Positions 23,083 to 33,985 of a stretch of DNA of 64,000 nt are shown piece by piece. A program made the translations under genes and the position numbers. The notes beneath the pieces are model-generated. The model ran no database searches. It had not been told where the DNA came from and saw only the letters and a list, made by a program, of their open reading frames with translations. Origin of the DNA: Halichoerus grypus (taxonomy: Eukaryota > Chordata > Mammalia > Carnivora > Phocidae); NCBI RefSeq assembly GCF_964656455.1, contig NC_135723.1, positions 102,687,283 to 102,751,282 on the forward strand, read 5' to 3'. Positions within the stretch are counted from its first letter, which is position 1; every line of letters starts with the position of its first letter.

Positions 23083-23608
23083 TTTTTTTGTTTAAATTTT
23101 ATTACGTTATGTTAGTCACCATACAATACATCATTAGTTTTTGATGTGGTGATCCACGATCCATTGTTTTCGTATAACACCCAGTGCTCCATGCAATACG
23201 TGCCCTCCTTAATACCCATCACCGGGCTAACCCACCTCCCCCACCCCCCTCCCTTCTAGAACCCTCAGTTTGTTTCTCAGAGTCCACAGTCTCTCATGGT
23301 TCGTCTTCTCCTCCGATTTCCCCCCTTCATTTTTCCCTTCCTTCTCCTAATGTCCTCCATGCTATTCCTTATGTTCCACAAATAAGTGAAACCATATGAT
23401 AATTGACTTTCTCTGCTTGACTTATTTCATTAGCATAATCTTCTCCAGTCCCATCCATGTTGATGTAAAAGTTGGGTATTCATCCTTTCTGATGGCTGCG
23501 TAATATTCCATTGTATATATGGACCACATCTTCTTTATCCATTCATCTGTTGAAGGGCATCTCAGCTCCTTCTACAGTTTGGCTATTGTGGACATTGCTG
23601 CTATGAAC

Positions 23609-24120
23609 AATAAACAAAACAAAGAGGCAACCCCACGGAATGGGAGAAGATATTTGCAAATGATACTACAGATAAAGTGCTGGTATCCAATATCTGTAAA
23701 GAAATTCTCAAACTCAACACCCCAAAAACAATAATCAAGTCAAAAAATGGGCAGAAGACATGAACAGACACTTCTTCAAAGAAGACATACGAATGGCTAA
23801 CAGACACATGAAAAAATGTTCAACATCATTAGCCATCAGGGAAAGACAAAACTACAATGAGATACCACCTTACACTACTTAGAATGGCAAAAATTGACAA
23901 GGCAGCAAACAATAAATGTTGGCGAGGATGTGGAGAAAGGGGAGCCCTCTTATACTGTTGGTAGGAATGCAAGTTGGTATAGCCACTTTGAAAAACAGTA
24001 TGGAGGTGCCTCAAAAAATTAAAAATAGAGCTACCCTACGACCCAGCAGTTGCACTACTAGGTATTTAATACAAAGGATACAAAAATAGTGATTCGAAGG
24101 GATGCCTGCACCCCAGTGTT
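23609..24120 (+). pseudogene. L1 ORF2 fragment, inverted 5' segment
   Basis: The plus strand encodes the ORF2 C-terminal region (readable pieces RNGRRYLQMILQIKCWYPIS and, in another frame, [14 protein letters not shown] sequence). It starts near the aacaaaactaaaaggcaac point of L1 and ends at caccccagtgtt. In L1 this ends exactly where the antisense piece (gttcatagcagcaatg) begins, with gtt shared. Frame breaks make it non-coding. Confidence 0.85.
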
Positions 24121-24134
24121 CAGAGTCACACTTC
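24121..24134. repeat. Target-site duplication of composite L1, right copy
   Basis: cagagtcacacttc, identical to 22713-22726. Confidence 0.93.
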
Positions 24135-24429
24135 CGACGTACATGAGGAGTGTTCAGTTACAAGTTCAATAGCGCTATGAACCTAACTGGAGGAGAATGG
24201 GAACCCGCCGTCCACCACCAGACTGCTGGGAACAACGTCAGAGCACAGCCAGACACTGTCAGTCTCCCTGAGTTTTACTCTTCACATTGTGAGCATGATG
24301 CCCAACTGCACTGCTTTGGGAAGGCCATGAAAGCATACGAGTAAATGTAGATGAAGACAGCACTCAGAGACATGACCACACGACGTTCACCCACGTGCTG
24401 GGTACTTAGGGCTGCCGTGACCTCCCTGT

Positions 24430-24800
24430 CCCTAATCTCTGCAACTCATTGTCCACCTCGCTGCTAGGTGGTATCTCCAAAAGATAAATCCTGTTATGTC
24501 ACCCCTTTTCTACTTATTAGAAACCTCCAAGTGGTGCCAGTTCTTTGGAATTCTAGAGGCCGCCAGCACATCTCCGGGATTCACTAGGACACTGTGCCGC
24601 AACCTGGCTTCTCCTCGCTGCTTCTAAGGGCCATGTTCTCTGGGTGGAATGTTCCCTTGTCTGTTGGGCAGCAGCTCCTCTCATTTCAGGGCCCTTCCCA
24701 GCACTGTCCGTCCCTCCCTCCTGACGTTGTGCCCCCAGCTCTGTTTCCCTGGTTGTCACACCAGACCCAGCCAGCTGGCCTTCCCTGCAAGGCTGTGACA
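24430..24800. mobile_element. Possible ancient L2-like repeat
   Basis: The order taaatcctgttatgtcaccc, cttctcctcgctgcttctaa and gaatgttcccttgtctg resembles an old mammal-wide L2-type repeat (aatcctgtcatgttactccc ... gccttccctg). It is highly diverged and the boundaries are not certain. Confidence 0.35.
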
Positions 24801-26518
24801 GGGGCCTGTTCACTCTGAGATCTGCCAGAGCTGGTGGACAGTCTCACTCAGAATGGGAACTCACAGACGATCACTGACTGAAGGACTAAAGGAAGTGAGT
24901 GAATTGTTGTGTTATTCATACACATCAGAATTTCTTGGAGTGCCTTTATCTCTCTGCAGAGTGTTGGTTTTAGAAGATGATTACCTTTCAACTGGGGAGA
25001 GTATCACCCTGCTTGCTTTCCAGGAGCACCTGGGCTCCATGGCCAAGAACCAAGTCCCCCCAGAGCCTTGACTTAGATTAATCTGAAAGCATGGCTTTCC
25101 TCATGGCCCAGCCATCAGGAAGCTTCTGGATGCCTTCACTCTTTCCTGATAAAGCCGGACTCCTCTGACAGTGGGCCCCCCAACCCCCTCCCACTTAATC
25201 TACTCTTCCTCGTCGTGCACTATTTCTCTCCATTAAATTTCAGCTCTCTCCTCAAATAGTCCTACCAGTTTCTACCTCCATGACTTTTTGCCTGGGAATT
25301 CCCTAGGATTCAAGTAAAATCTGCTTTTTCCTCTTCCATCTTGGGAGAAATAAGAAAATCCACAAGGAATAACCAGACCGTAGCTCCCTTTTGGACCAGA
25401 AGCACACATGTACCTTTGTGTGCCGCCTCTCCCCACCGTAGACCCCCACCCCAGCCCCAGCTCAGTCTGGAACAGCAGAGACAGGTGCATTGGGAACAAT
25501 GAAAGAAAAGGCCTCCTCCTCCTGACTGGTACTCAGGTGGAGCCCCCCTCTCAGAATTCCTCAGCAGTGGAGGACGGTCCTTACTGCGCTGGTGAAAGCA
25601 AGAGGTAGCCCAGCTGGGGGGAAATGAAGCATTCCCTGAAATCTGCCTCTTACTCTCTACTTCCGGCTCTGTGATGTCATGACAAAGGACGGTTGGAGGC
25701 GGTACCCGCTGACCCCATTCAGTCAGCTTTATCTATTGACAGTGAAGCACTATAATGAAGCCCTTTTGACATATCAATATTTCCATGCCAAGATGCCCAT
25801 TTGTTCTAAATAAGAATCAATAATGTTCAATTAATATAGATTATGCCACCAAGCAGTTAATTTAGAATGTCATTGCTTTGAGTTCATATCCTGACCTGAG
25901 CCTAGTAACATTCACCTAGGTGGCCATACCACCAGGATGGAGAAGGGAAGAGAAGCTGGTCTCTCCACCTCTCAGACCTAGAATTTCCTTCCAACAGAAG
26001 CAGCACGTCCAACATATGGCCCCCTCCCCAGAAGCATAACAGAGATGAATCACTCTTTCGGATGACATCGTTGGCACCCTGGGCAGGAAGCAAAGCCATT
26101 TTGGGTATTATAGATGGACTCAGGGCTCACTACTGAGGGCTTGGCATATGCACCAGACAGGACATCGGGAGGTGATCGAACTTTGAGCCATCCGAGAGCA
26201 TGGAGCCCCGATGTGACACATGTCACGCCTGTGTGTCTATAATGCAGTGATATTCTTTTGAGCTCTTTCCTTTCCTTATATACAGACATGGTTGTTTTGT
26301 GGCTTAATGTCATCTTTTGCCTGTTCTCTCTCACTTGTGAAGAGGATGGGAGAGTGGGTAAATGAGTCCTTAGTGTAATTTTCACTTCTTATATTTTAAA
26401 ATTCCTCCAGCAGTCTAAACATTATGCAGCGGATGGTCTGACAAAGATAAGCATCCATCCAGATCATCACAGATCTTACCTAGATCATCTGTAGGTATGC
26501 AAATGTCAGGTGCATTCG
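24801..26518. other. Unique sequence, nothing recognised
   Basis: Mixed-composition DNA with short frames only (up to about 111 codons). I see no repeat family, exon or RNA gene. Confidence 0.4.
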
Positions 26519-27031
26519 TGTATTAGTCAGGGAGCTCCAGGGGAATAGCACTAATATGAGGTAGATCCATACAGAGACTTACTTACTATAAGGAATTAGA
26601 TTGTCATGTCAGAGTCCCAAGATCTGATCAGCAGGTGAATTGGAGGGCTGTGTCATTCCAGTCTGAGGCCAGAAACCTGAGAACCAGCAGCACAGTATAA
26701 GTTCCAGTCCAAAGGTTTGCAGGCTGGAGATCCAGGAAGAACTGATGTTTCCATTCAAGTCCAAAGGCAGGAAGAGAACAATGTCCCAGCTCAAAGCAGT
26801 CAGGCAGGGGAAGTTCCCTCGTATTTGTGGGAGGATCATCCTTTCTGTTCTATTCAGACTTTCAACTGATTGGATGAGGCCCACCCACATTAGAGCAATA
26901 TGATTTACTCAGTTTATTGATTCAAATATTTATCCCATCCAAAGACACCATCCCAGAAACACCCAGAATAGTGTTTGGCCAAATATCTGGGCACCCCCTA
27001 ACATAGTTAACACATATAATTGATCATCACA
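26519..27031 (-). mobile_element. Solo LTR, ERVL class (MLT2-like)
   Basis: On the minus strand the element begins tgtgatgatcaattatatgt and ends ccctgactaataca, so it starts TG and ends CA and is about 513 bases long. Inside it, ggatgagattaacattt-like, gtgggtgggcctcatccaat, cagttgaaag, gagctgggacattgttctct and cctttggactgg follow the remembered order of an ERVL LTR. No internal viral sequence is present. The subfamily name is uncertain. Confidence 0.7.
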
Positions 27032-29499
27032 GTACATATGGGCAGCAGAGGAGTCCCAAGTCCGTTTTCCTTTGCTTTGTTTTGTGACTTGACCATCACC
27101 CTCCAAGCTCAGGAATGAGTCTCGGCATTAGACGAGGGCCTGATGAGCATGCAAGGAGCTGGTAAGGCCTGGAATTTATTTTATTTTCCTTGTCTTGCAT
27201 CCACAGCGCCCTTCCCTGAGTTTCCCCGATAAATCCCCTGAGGAACGTGGCCTCATTTTCTATTGGTCATCATTATGATCCCTCCCCAAATCCTTGTCGT
27301 GCTCTGCTGCTCACCTGCACCATTGATTTACGGATGAAATTTTTTGTGGGATTTGCCCAAATGTGAGGAGGCCTGTCTGGAAACGCCAGCTGGTGATCAT
27401 CTGAAGTTTTTGGTGCTGCCACCTCCTGAGTCAGGACCTCAACTCCCCTCCCCCTTAATCCCTCCCTCCCCCACCAAATTTGGAATCTCCTGCAGGAGCA
27501 TTTAGAGAGGGCTTGCTGGTTATTGTAGCCTTTTTTAGCCAAAAGACTGTACTGGGACAGGTATGGATTTATTCTCTCGGTATCTGTGTCACTGCTGTGT
27601 TATTCTTGTCCTTTGTCAGTAGGTGCTACCAGGAAAATAGAGATGAATATTTATGTCATTTTGTTAGTTCCCCCCCCCCAATACATTAATTTACTTGGTT
27701 CCCATTATCCTCTGTTAACTAGGTAGGACTCATTTTTCTGAACGAACAATTGATTTTAGACAAAGCTAACTGGTAGCTGAGTTAGACTTCACACGTTTAC
27801 TCCACTTACTTACCCATCCATTCGTTACTTATGAACAATTTGGGTGTGAGTCTAGCACTGTGTTAATGATAGAAAAACGGATCTGATGGCCTCTCTGCCC
27901 TCAGTGGCTTCTTTTGAGAAACTCGTCTGAGTGCAGAGCCCCTTCTGTAACACAGGGCGCTCCGCAGGCTGGGGGGCTGGGCGCAGTCCCCTCTGACGCT
28001 GCACCCGGGGCACCAGGCAGGGGCTTTTCACTTACCCTTACTGCCCACACACTAGAGAGTCTGGTGTAATCATTCCAGGGTGTGGCCTGGGCTTTGGGAG
28101 TTTTGAAAGTCCCCAGTGGTTCTGATGGGCAGCGAGAGTGAACGCGCCTGGAGAGGAGGTTGGAGGACATCTGGGTCTCCAAGGACCACTTGAGCCACAG
28201 AGAGAAATGTCTGAGCACCCTTTGCTAATACAGACGCTAAAGGTCAGTAGCCAAGACTAGTGAGGCCATTCTGGGGCGTTGTCGTCTCAGGAGATTTCAA
28301 AAACAGGTACAACCCTAGTGATTTCTGTCCAGGGAGAACTCTTAAGAGAAAGCCATTTGCTCTCATGAATTAGGTTGCAAATATTGTACATTTTTTCTCC
28401 TGAGTTTTCTTTGGAGGAATGGTGAGAGATTAAAAGTCCACCAAAATGGTGCTGTTATTATTTTAGCACCTGGGAAATGCTGGGTTGCAAAGTGTTTCCC
28501 ATGTAGAATGTTAGTCCTGTCTTGACAGCAGCTGTGAAGTTCTGCATTAAAAATACTGTCCAAGGAAGCAAAACTTCCTAATCTCCTTTAGATGGTCCTC
28601 GGTATGAAATATTTGCAGCAATCTTCTTAGAATTGGCTTCCGTTTTTTTAAAAAATGTATGACTTTCCCTTCCCCCAACAAAGGGCAGCCCATTACGTTA
28701 TTGAAAGAAACGCGGGGTGTGGCTCAGCAGCTCTAGCTGGATGCTCTGATATTACTGAACTTTCATAATCAACAGGAGAAAGAAAAACTTCAATTATAGC
28801 TGCAGGTGATAGGGGAAAGGATTTTCATTTTTTAAATGGATTTTTCTAGGTACTTGGAGTTAGTCGAATTGCGGTTAGGGCCTCATCCACAGTTAGATTC
28901 TGAAAACCCTTCAGGCTCTTTTCTGGGACGCTCATAAGTAGGAAGGCACTGGGACGGCAGATTGAAATGGGGAACGTCGTGGCTGGCTCCATGCAATGAG
29001 TATTAATCATCCCTGTCCTCTCTAGACTATGTGTAAGATAGGACTAGAGATGGATCAACAGTGGAGGATGACTTCCGAAGAGTAATTAGTAAATCCATGT
29101 GTCATGATTCTATTGAACCAGAAAAGCATAAACTACGTAACTGGGACTGCATGCCCTTGAAAAGAGCTTTTAAAACAAGAAAAAAATCTAAATTCACTTC
29201 CCAGGATCATCTCTTAGCTTTGAGGCTAAAACTAATGACTTAAATTTCCTGTGTCTGTTTTTGTTTCAATAGTTATCTTGGTTGTTACATCACAGAGTTG
29301 CTGTGCGGACTAAAGGCAACCTGGCTCAAATACCTGCTAGATCCCTTTTTTTTTTTTTTAATTGGCACCTTGTCTTTCAGTGTAGTCAGTATCGCCTGAA
29401 AGGGGAGGCTAGGACTAATTCTCTTGGCGCGGGTTTGGGAGGATTGAATACGCTCAGGGTTTGATGTGGTTTGGCGATCATAGAGCACGAGGTACCAGG
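27032..29499. other. Unique sequence, nothing recognised
   Basis: Mostly single-copy DNA. A short C run lies at 27671-27679 and a T run at 29346-29359. The GC content rises at 27900-28160. Frames are short and overlap on both strands. Confidence 0.4.
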
Positions 29500-29504
29500 T
29501 CCAC

Positions 29505-29800
29505 ACACTGTGCGGACACCTGCCCCGCGCGCCCGTGAGAGGCTGCTGGGCGGTGCTCCCGCTCTCGAGGGTTTGCAGTCCTCGCGGGCGGCCTGACCTT
29601 GGACAGATCTGTGGGAGCGGAGAGAACCAGAGCACGAGCACAGCTGAAGTCGGGCGCTTGTTGCTGAGAGTAGGCCGTCAGCGTTCTGGGCGCGCACACG
29701 TAGGTGAGAGCTCCTGGCCGGTGGCGTCTGTGCGCATCGCGCCATCACGCGTACACGAGGCTGACACCTGTGTCCGTTACAGCTCAGGGACGCTGGGGAA
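29505..29800. promoter_or_regulatory. CpG-rich block, candidate CpG island
   Basis: About 300 bases with roughly 30 CpG dinucleotides by eye (ccccgcgcgcccgtg, ctcgcgggcggc, gggcgcgcacacgtagg, gcatcgcgccatcacgcgta). The surrounding DNA is strongly CpG-poor. The minus-strand frame at 29386-29877 (163 codons) is probably a by-product of GC content. No TATA box or defined exon is seen. The block could be a promoter, a small orphan CpG island or a chance GC-rich segment. Confidence 0.5.
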
Positions 29801-30354
29801 AGTGTTTTAAATAAAGTAGTGCTGTGGGGACGTGGGGAAAGAAAACCACGGCTAAGTCTTTCCGTGCGCACATTCACCTATTTCCGAGGAAATGCAAGCA
29901 TTTTCACTTGTTCCGGTCAGTCTGTGCTGGCTGCCCCCTCCCGGCCCCTACAGGCCCGAGCCCTGCGTCTCCCCGGAGCTGTACTTTGGGTGGGCCACTC
30001 CCAGCACCTCTGGGGCTGACCCCTGGGGCTTGGTCCATTTCCCAAGGACCCTTGTGATGCCCCCACGCCTGCCGCTCCTCCCCCCACTGGACTCTCCCCC
30101 CGTTATGGACCCCTCCCGCAGAAGGGCAGGTTTTTTGGGGTTTTTTTAACATGTTTCTTGAAAGAAACAGGTAATAGGTCTAATTTTATCCCTGTGTCCC
30201 AGAGCTTAGCTCAAACCTGGACTCTATTAGTCTTTCGATTTATTCACAGATTATCAACTACACACATGTGCACATGCACACGGAGCACAGTTACTTAACT
30301 GCTGTGGACACAGATCGGGTTTTTACTTCGGCAGTAGATCGTGCAGACTAGGGA
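29801..30354. other. GC-rich flank, nothing recognised
   Basis: GC-rich to about 30120, then ordinary. It contains ggttttttggggttttttt at 30128-30147. No repeat family or exon is identified. Confidence 0.35.
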
Positions 30355-30548
30355 TAAGGATATTAAAGTCAGACAAGCCTGGGCTCGAGTTCTGATTTTA
30401 CCTTTCACTAGCTGATGGCCTTGACTAAATTACTTCATTAAGATTTTTTTCTTCTTGAAAATAGCGGTAATAATATTTATAATGCTAATAACACATTCAC
30501 AAGAGGGCTACTGAGAGTATTAGTTATGGAAATGACGTAAGGTTAGCT
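30355..30548 (+). mobile_element. MIR
   Basis: Plus orientation: aagcctgggctcgagttctg, cctttcactagctgatggcc, ttgactaaattacttcatta, ataatatttataatgctaat and agagggctactgagagtatt follow the MIR order from the tRNA-like B-box region to the 3' part. Confidence 0.8.
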
Positions 30549-30672
30549 CATCTGTAGCATGTCACATTTGCAGTTAGCATTTAGGGAGTGTGATTTTGTT
30601 GCTGTTCTGATATTAAAGTGGATAGTGGAGTGTGGAGGTAATTACTGGGATAAATCAGGCCCCACATCCCGC

Positions 30673-30778
30673 CACTGGGCGAGCAGTTTCCGCCACAGAC
30701 CGTGGGCAGGACCACCATCGGAGGCGGGCTGTGTTAAGGTGGTGTGGTGTGGCCTGGCCCTCAGAGGTCTTTCTCTGG
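30673..30778 (+). repeat. Inverted repeat, left arm (106 bp)
   Basis: Starts cactgggcgagcagtttccg and ends cctcagaggtctttctctgg. It pairs with the reverse complement of 31354-31461 with about eight differences including a 2-base gap (about 92% identity). Several differences are C/T or G/A transitions. The family is unknown. Confidence 0.92.
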
Positions 30779-30908
30779 CTTCCTGACTGCTGGTTGGAAG
30801 CGGGTCAGGACGTGTGGACCGGGCTCTGTGCGGCAGTCACAGAACTGTCCCTGTCCCCAGCACCTGCAAAGACCACGGCTAGGACGAGGCGTTACAGGGG
30901 CAGACGCC

Positions 30909-30940
30909 ATGGGCGAGGAGCCCGGAGCTGATCGCTCTAG
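30909..30940 (+). other. Weak candidate first coding exon
   Basis: gacgccatggg gives a good Kozak context, followed by 32 bases reading MGEEPGADRS and then ag|gtacgt, a donor-like site. It sits in CpG-rich DNA between the inverted arms. There is no matching downstream exon that I can identify, and such matches arise by chance in GC-rich DNA. Confidence 0.12.
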
Positions 30941-31353
30941 GTACGTCCGAGCACCGTGCGCGGGTGTGGGCGCGGGGGAGGAGCAGGGCCAGCAGGAAAT
31001 AGCCGGCATTGAGTGCTAGGAAACCACGAGGCCGTGGACATGAGCCCCTCGGCTCTGGTCTGTGAGGCTCAGGTGCTGTGGAGGCAGCGGCTGCTTCCTG
31101 GACAGGTGGACCAGCATTTGCTCAGGCCGTGGCTCCACGCCCGTGGCCCCGTGGCCCCGTGGCTCCGTTCTACATCCGCTGTGCCGGGCTTCCCTGTATT
31201 TAGGGGAACCGAGGCGTGGTCGCCAATTGGGGGAGTCTCAGGAGTGGCGTGGTGCATGGCAAGGGCCCAAGTGATAGAAGGCTCGGGAAGCCGCTGATGT
31301 CATCATGAGTTAGCTGGTGTTGCAGGAGCTGTAGATATTCAGGGGACGTGTTC
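30941..31353. other. CpG-rich spacer between inverted arms
   Basis: GC-rich sequence with CpG clusters at 30941-31040 (gtgcgcgggtgtgggcgcgg) and a short gtggcccc tandem at 31142-31165. It contains no recognisable repeat family and its frames are unremarkable. Confidence 0.4.
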
Positions 31354-31461
31354 CCAGAGAATGACCTCGGAGGGCCAGGCCACACCACACCACCTTAACA
31401 CGGCCCCAGCCTCCAATGGTGGTCCTGCCCATGGTCTGTGGCGGAAACCGCTCGCCCAGTG
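31354..31461 (-). repeat. Inverted repeat, right arm (108 bp)
   Basis: The reverse complement begins cactgggcgagcggtttccg and matches the left arm at 30673-30778. Homology fades at both ends of the pair, so the arms are bounded. Confidence 0.92.
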
Positions 31462-32219
31462 AGCCTGCCTCCCCCAGAATGAGTCCTGGAAGGATGTTCA
31501 TTTCATGGAATGACCCTCTCTGTTGTGTAACCCTAGAGCTGGGGTTCCCCGTGTGTGCATTTCGCCGTCTGACCAGCCCGCAGGGGTGTGTGTGGCCTCC
31601 GGGAACGGTGATGGGTCATCAGTATCACCATGGAGAGCCTTGGGCGTCATCACCCTCCGCAGCCCAATGTGTGAATAAAAAGCCCCTGGAAAGTGAAAGG
31701 GAGATGCTTTAAATGGGCAAATCGGCATTATCCAGGAAGAAACCGCTTCCACAGTGCACGTGTGTCCTTGATGGGGCTGGAGAGAGGGAGGCGTGGGGTT
31801 CTCATCCTGTTTCTCACCCGAGATCCTTGCTTATTTGCCTACCTGTGACAGAATGGGGGGCACTTCAACCTTGCCCAGAGTGACACTGAGAAGGATTGAT
31901 GACTCAGTGACCTACGGGTGCTTTTAATATAAGGGGAGTTAATTATCCTCATTAGCCTCCCTTCCTTGATGTGAACATATGACAAACCCTGATGAGTCTT
32001 ATTTGAAGGGATGCTCCTCAGATGTGGGGGCACTGATTTCCGTGGACAGATGGAAACCACATGGCTATCGACACCCTTTGGCAGGTCATCGTCAAGGTTA
32101 AGTGGGGGAAAGCGCATTTCTTTTCTGTGACATGATTTATTTTGTAGGAGAGCTTTGTCTGGAAGCAGCAGTGACCTGGGATGGTACTTTTCCTTCTGCT
32201 ACTAGCTGGTCCGTGACCT
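31462..32219. other. Unique sequence, nothing recognised
   Basis: Mixed-composition DNA after the right inverted arm. Frames are short and I see no repeat family. Confidence 0.35.
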
Positions 32220-32336
32220 TGTGCCTGTGTGTACCTGTGTGTGCGTGCATGTGTGCACATGCGTGTGTATGTGTGCATGTGGTGTGTGCTTATCTGCTTA
32301 TACCATTTATATGTATGTAGTCATTCCCCGGAGTTC

Positions 32337-32379
<43 letters not shown>
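32220..32379. repeat. GT-rich and (CA)n microsatellites
   Basis: A degenerate gtgtgtgcgtgcatgtg tract lies at about 32220-32290 and a pure (CA)n run of about 19 units at 32341-32379. The plus-strand frame across the latter encodes only alternating His and Thr. Confidence 0.95.
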
Positions 32380-32381
<2 letters not shown>

Positions 32382-32639
32382 GCTGAGTATGTCAGAGTAA
32401 CTCTCTCCTGTGCTGAACCACATTCTGTCTGGCACCAGACGCGTACTGGGTTACGGCTTCCATCAAGTGCCTGTTGTAATATTTACATTTAAATAAAGGT
32501 AATATTTCGCAGCGCCACCTTGAGACAGCACTGGGGCCTTGAGTAATCATCACTGGTACTCTTTTCTCCAAGTGTTTATTCCCTCCTTGGTAAAGAACAA
32601 GTTCAGTGTGGTTTTGTCCTTTTTCAGGCAACTGAGCTT

Positions 32640-33025
32640 TGTATTTTGAGATGACTGTGGACGTGCGTGCACTTGTACAAAATAATGCGGAAAGATCTCC
32701 TGTGCTCCTCAGCCCATTTCCCCCAGTGGGACCATCTTGCAAAACCGTAGCGTGATACCACAAGCAGGACGTTGACATCCCTGCAGTCATGACACAGGAC
32801 ATTTCCATCCGTGAAGGGAAGGCTCCTGTCGCCCCTTTGTAGCCACGCCCACCGGCCCGCAACACTCCTGAGCCCCGCCCCCGCCAACCGGCTCTCCGTT
32901 CCTATCCGTCCTTGATTTCAAGAATGCCCTATAAAAGGAACTATACTGTATGCAACTTTTGGGGCCTTCTCCACCCAGCACCTTTCTCTGAGATTGTTTA
33001 TATGTATTCACGTGGTTCCGTGTTG
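32640..33025 (-). mobile_element. L1M 3'UTR fragment, minus strand
   Basis: In antisense orientation: gaaagatctcctgtgctcct, catcttgcaaaaccgtagcg, gcaggacgttgacatccctg, tgtagccacgcccaccgg, tgatttcaagaatgccctat and gaactatactgtatgcaact follow the L1M 3' region. It is a CpG-rich version of an old element. Confidence 0.7.
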
Positions 33026-33834
33026 GAAGACTCCTGAGTCTCTGAAAACTGGAGTCAGGATCCAGGGACATCAGGGCCGTAGGACACCCCTCACTGGGTG
33101 ACAGAGGCGCAGAGGTCTTTCATCGTGGGGAGATTCCTTATAGCTGAGTACCAGCCTCTTTAATTTTGCCAAAACTAGAACTATAGGAGGAGGCGTCAGG
33201 ATGCCCTATTAGTTGCTCCCCCTGCCGGGGACTCGGCCACTCCAACCTTCGTGGGCCCCAGAACGGCTGTGGCCCCTGTGCACAGTGTGCAGGAGCCTGG
33301 GCTGACCTCACCCGCACGTCCTGGGACTCCTGCATCGCTCCCCGCTGAGCCTCGGAAAGCCGGAAGGTCAGGCCTCCCACCATCCTGCATCTCTCCCGCG
33401 CTCTCGGGGTTACCGCCATGCTCCTTGTCACGCAAACCCGCAGCCCCCGTGGCGCGTCCCCCTCCCCTCCCTTGTCACCCCTGCCCCCTGCCCGGCAGTG
33501 CAGAGCTGCGTGGAGGAGGTCTGTCAGAGACTGGGGAAGGGAGGAGCCTTTCATGCCTAATGCTGAACGTATTCTTGTTCCAGATCCATCGCTAATTTGG
33601 GGTCTTACCGCTCACAAAGTGACCTCACACGTTAGAAACCGGCCCAGTATGTTTGAACTAATGTGACCAAGTTGATGAGCTCTTGGACCTTAGCTCTGCT
33701 CCTCACGTGCCCCACGGCCCCACTGGTCCATCCAGACAGTAACAGGGAGGTTTCATAAAGTCGCCCCGATCTCCATTCATTCTTGTTTCCAGCGTGCATC
33801 AGAAGCCTTGGAAATGCCCTGGTGTAATGTATGT
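33026..33834. other. GC-rich unique sequence
   Basis: GC-rich at 33180-33540, where minus-strand frame 33138-33554 (138 codons) has no recognisable domain and overlaps a plus-strand frame. No repeat family is seen. Confidence 0.35.
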
Positions 33835-33985
33835 GATAGGGCTTATTTTGGAGTGATGGAAAGGTTTTGGAAATCGATTGAGGTGGTGGTTGCACAACAT
33901 TGTGAATATACTAAATGAGACTGAATCGTTCACATTAAAGTGGGTAATTTTGTGTTATGTGAATTTCACCTGAATAGATGATTCT
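33835..33985 (+). mobile_element. L1M 3' end, plus strand
   Basis: Reads tttggagtgatggaaaggtt, ggtggtggttgcacaacatt, gtgaatatactaaatgagac and tttgtgttatgtgaatttca, the terminal 3'UTR order of L1M elements. Confidence 0.75.

Larger units (their letters stand above)
22727..24120 (-). mobile_element. Composite 5'-inverted LINE-1 with two 3'UTRs
   Basis: The element is read on the minus strand and is bounded by a 14-bp perfect duplication. From its 3' end: a ggaa-type tail (cttccttcc on plus) at 22727-22752, an unassigned 45-base piece (22753-22797), an A-tract (22798-22808), a first L1 3'UTR (22809-23082), a second A-tract (23083-23092), a second L1 3'UTR plus the ORF2 C-terminus (to 23608), then an inverted, plus-sense ORF2 piece (23609-24120). 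The shared target duplication argues that all parts arrived in one event. Confidence 0.85.

Noticed and set aside
22809..23400. The direct ~275-bp repeats as two retroviral LTRs
   Set aside because: They are L1 3'UTRs with T-runs next to them, have no TG...CA ends and lie in direct contact with no internal region.
29386..29877. 163-codon minus-strand open frame
   Set aside because: It lies across a CpG-rich block with frames open on both strands. No domain is visible, and stops are rare there simply because of composition.
30673..31461. DNA transposon with terminal inverted repeats
   Set aside because: I see no flanking target duplication or transposase sequence, so the arms are reported only as an inverted repeat.
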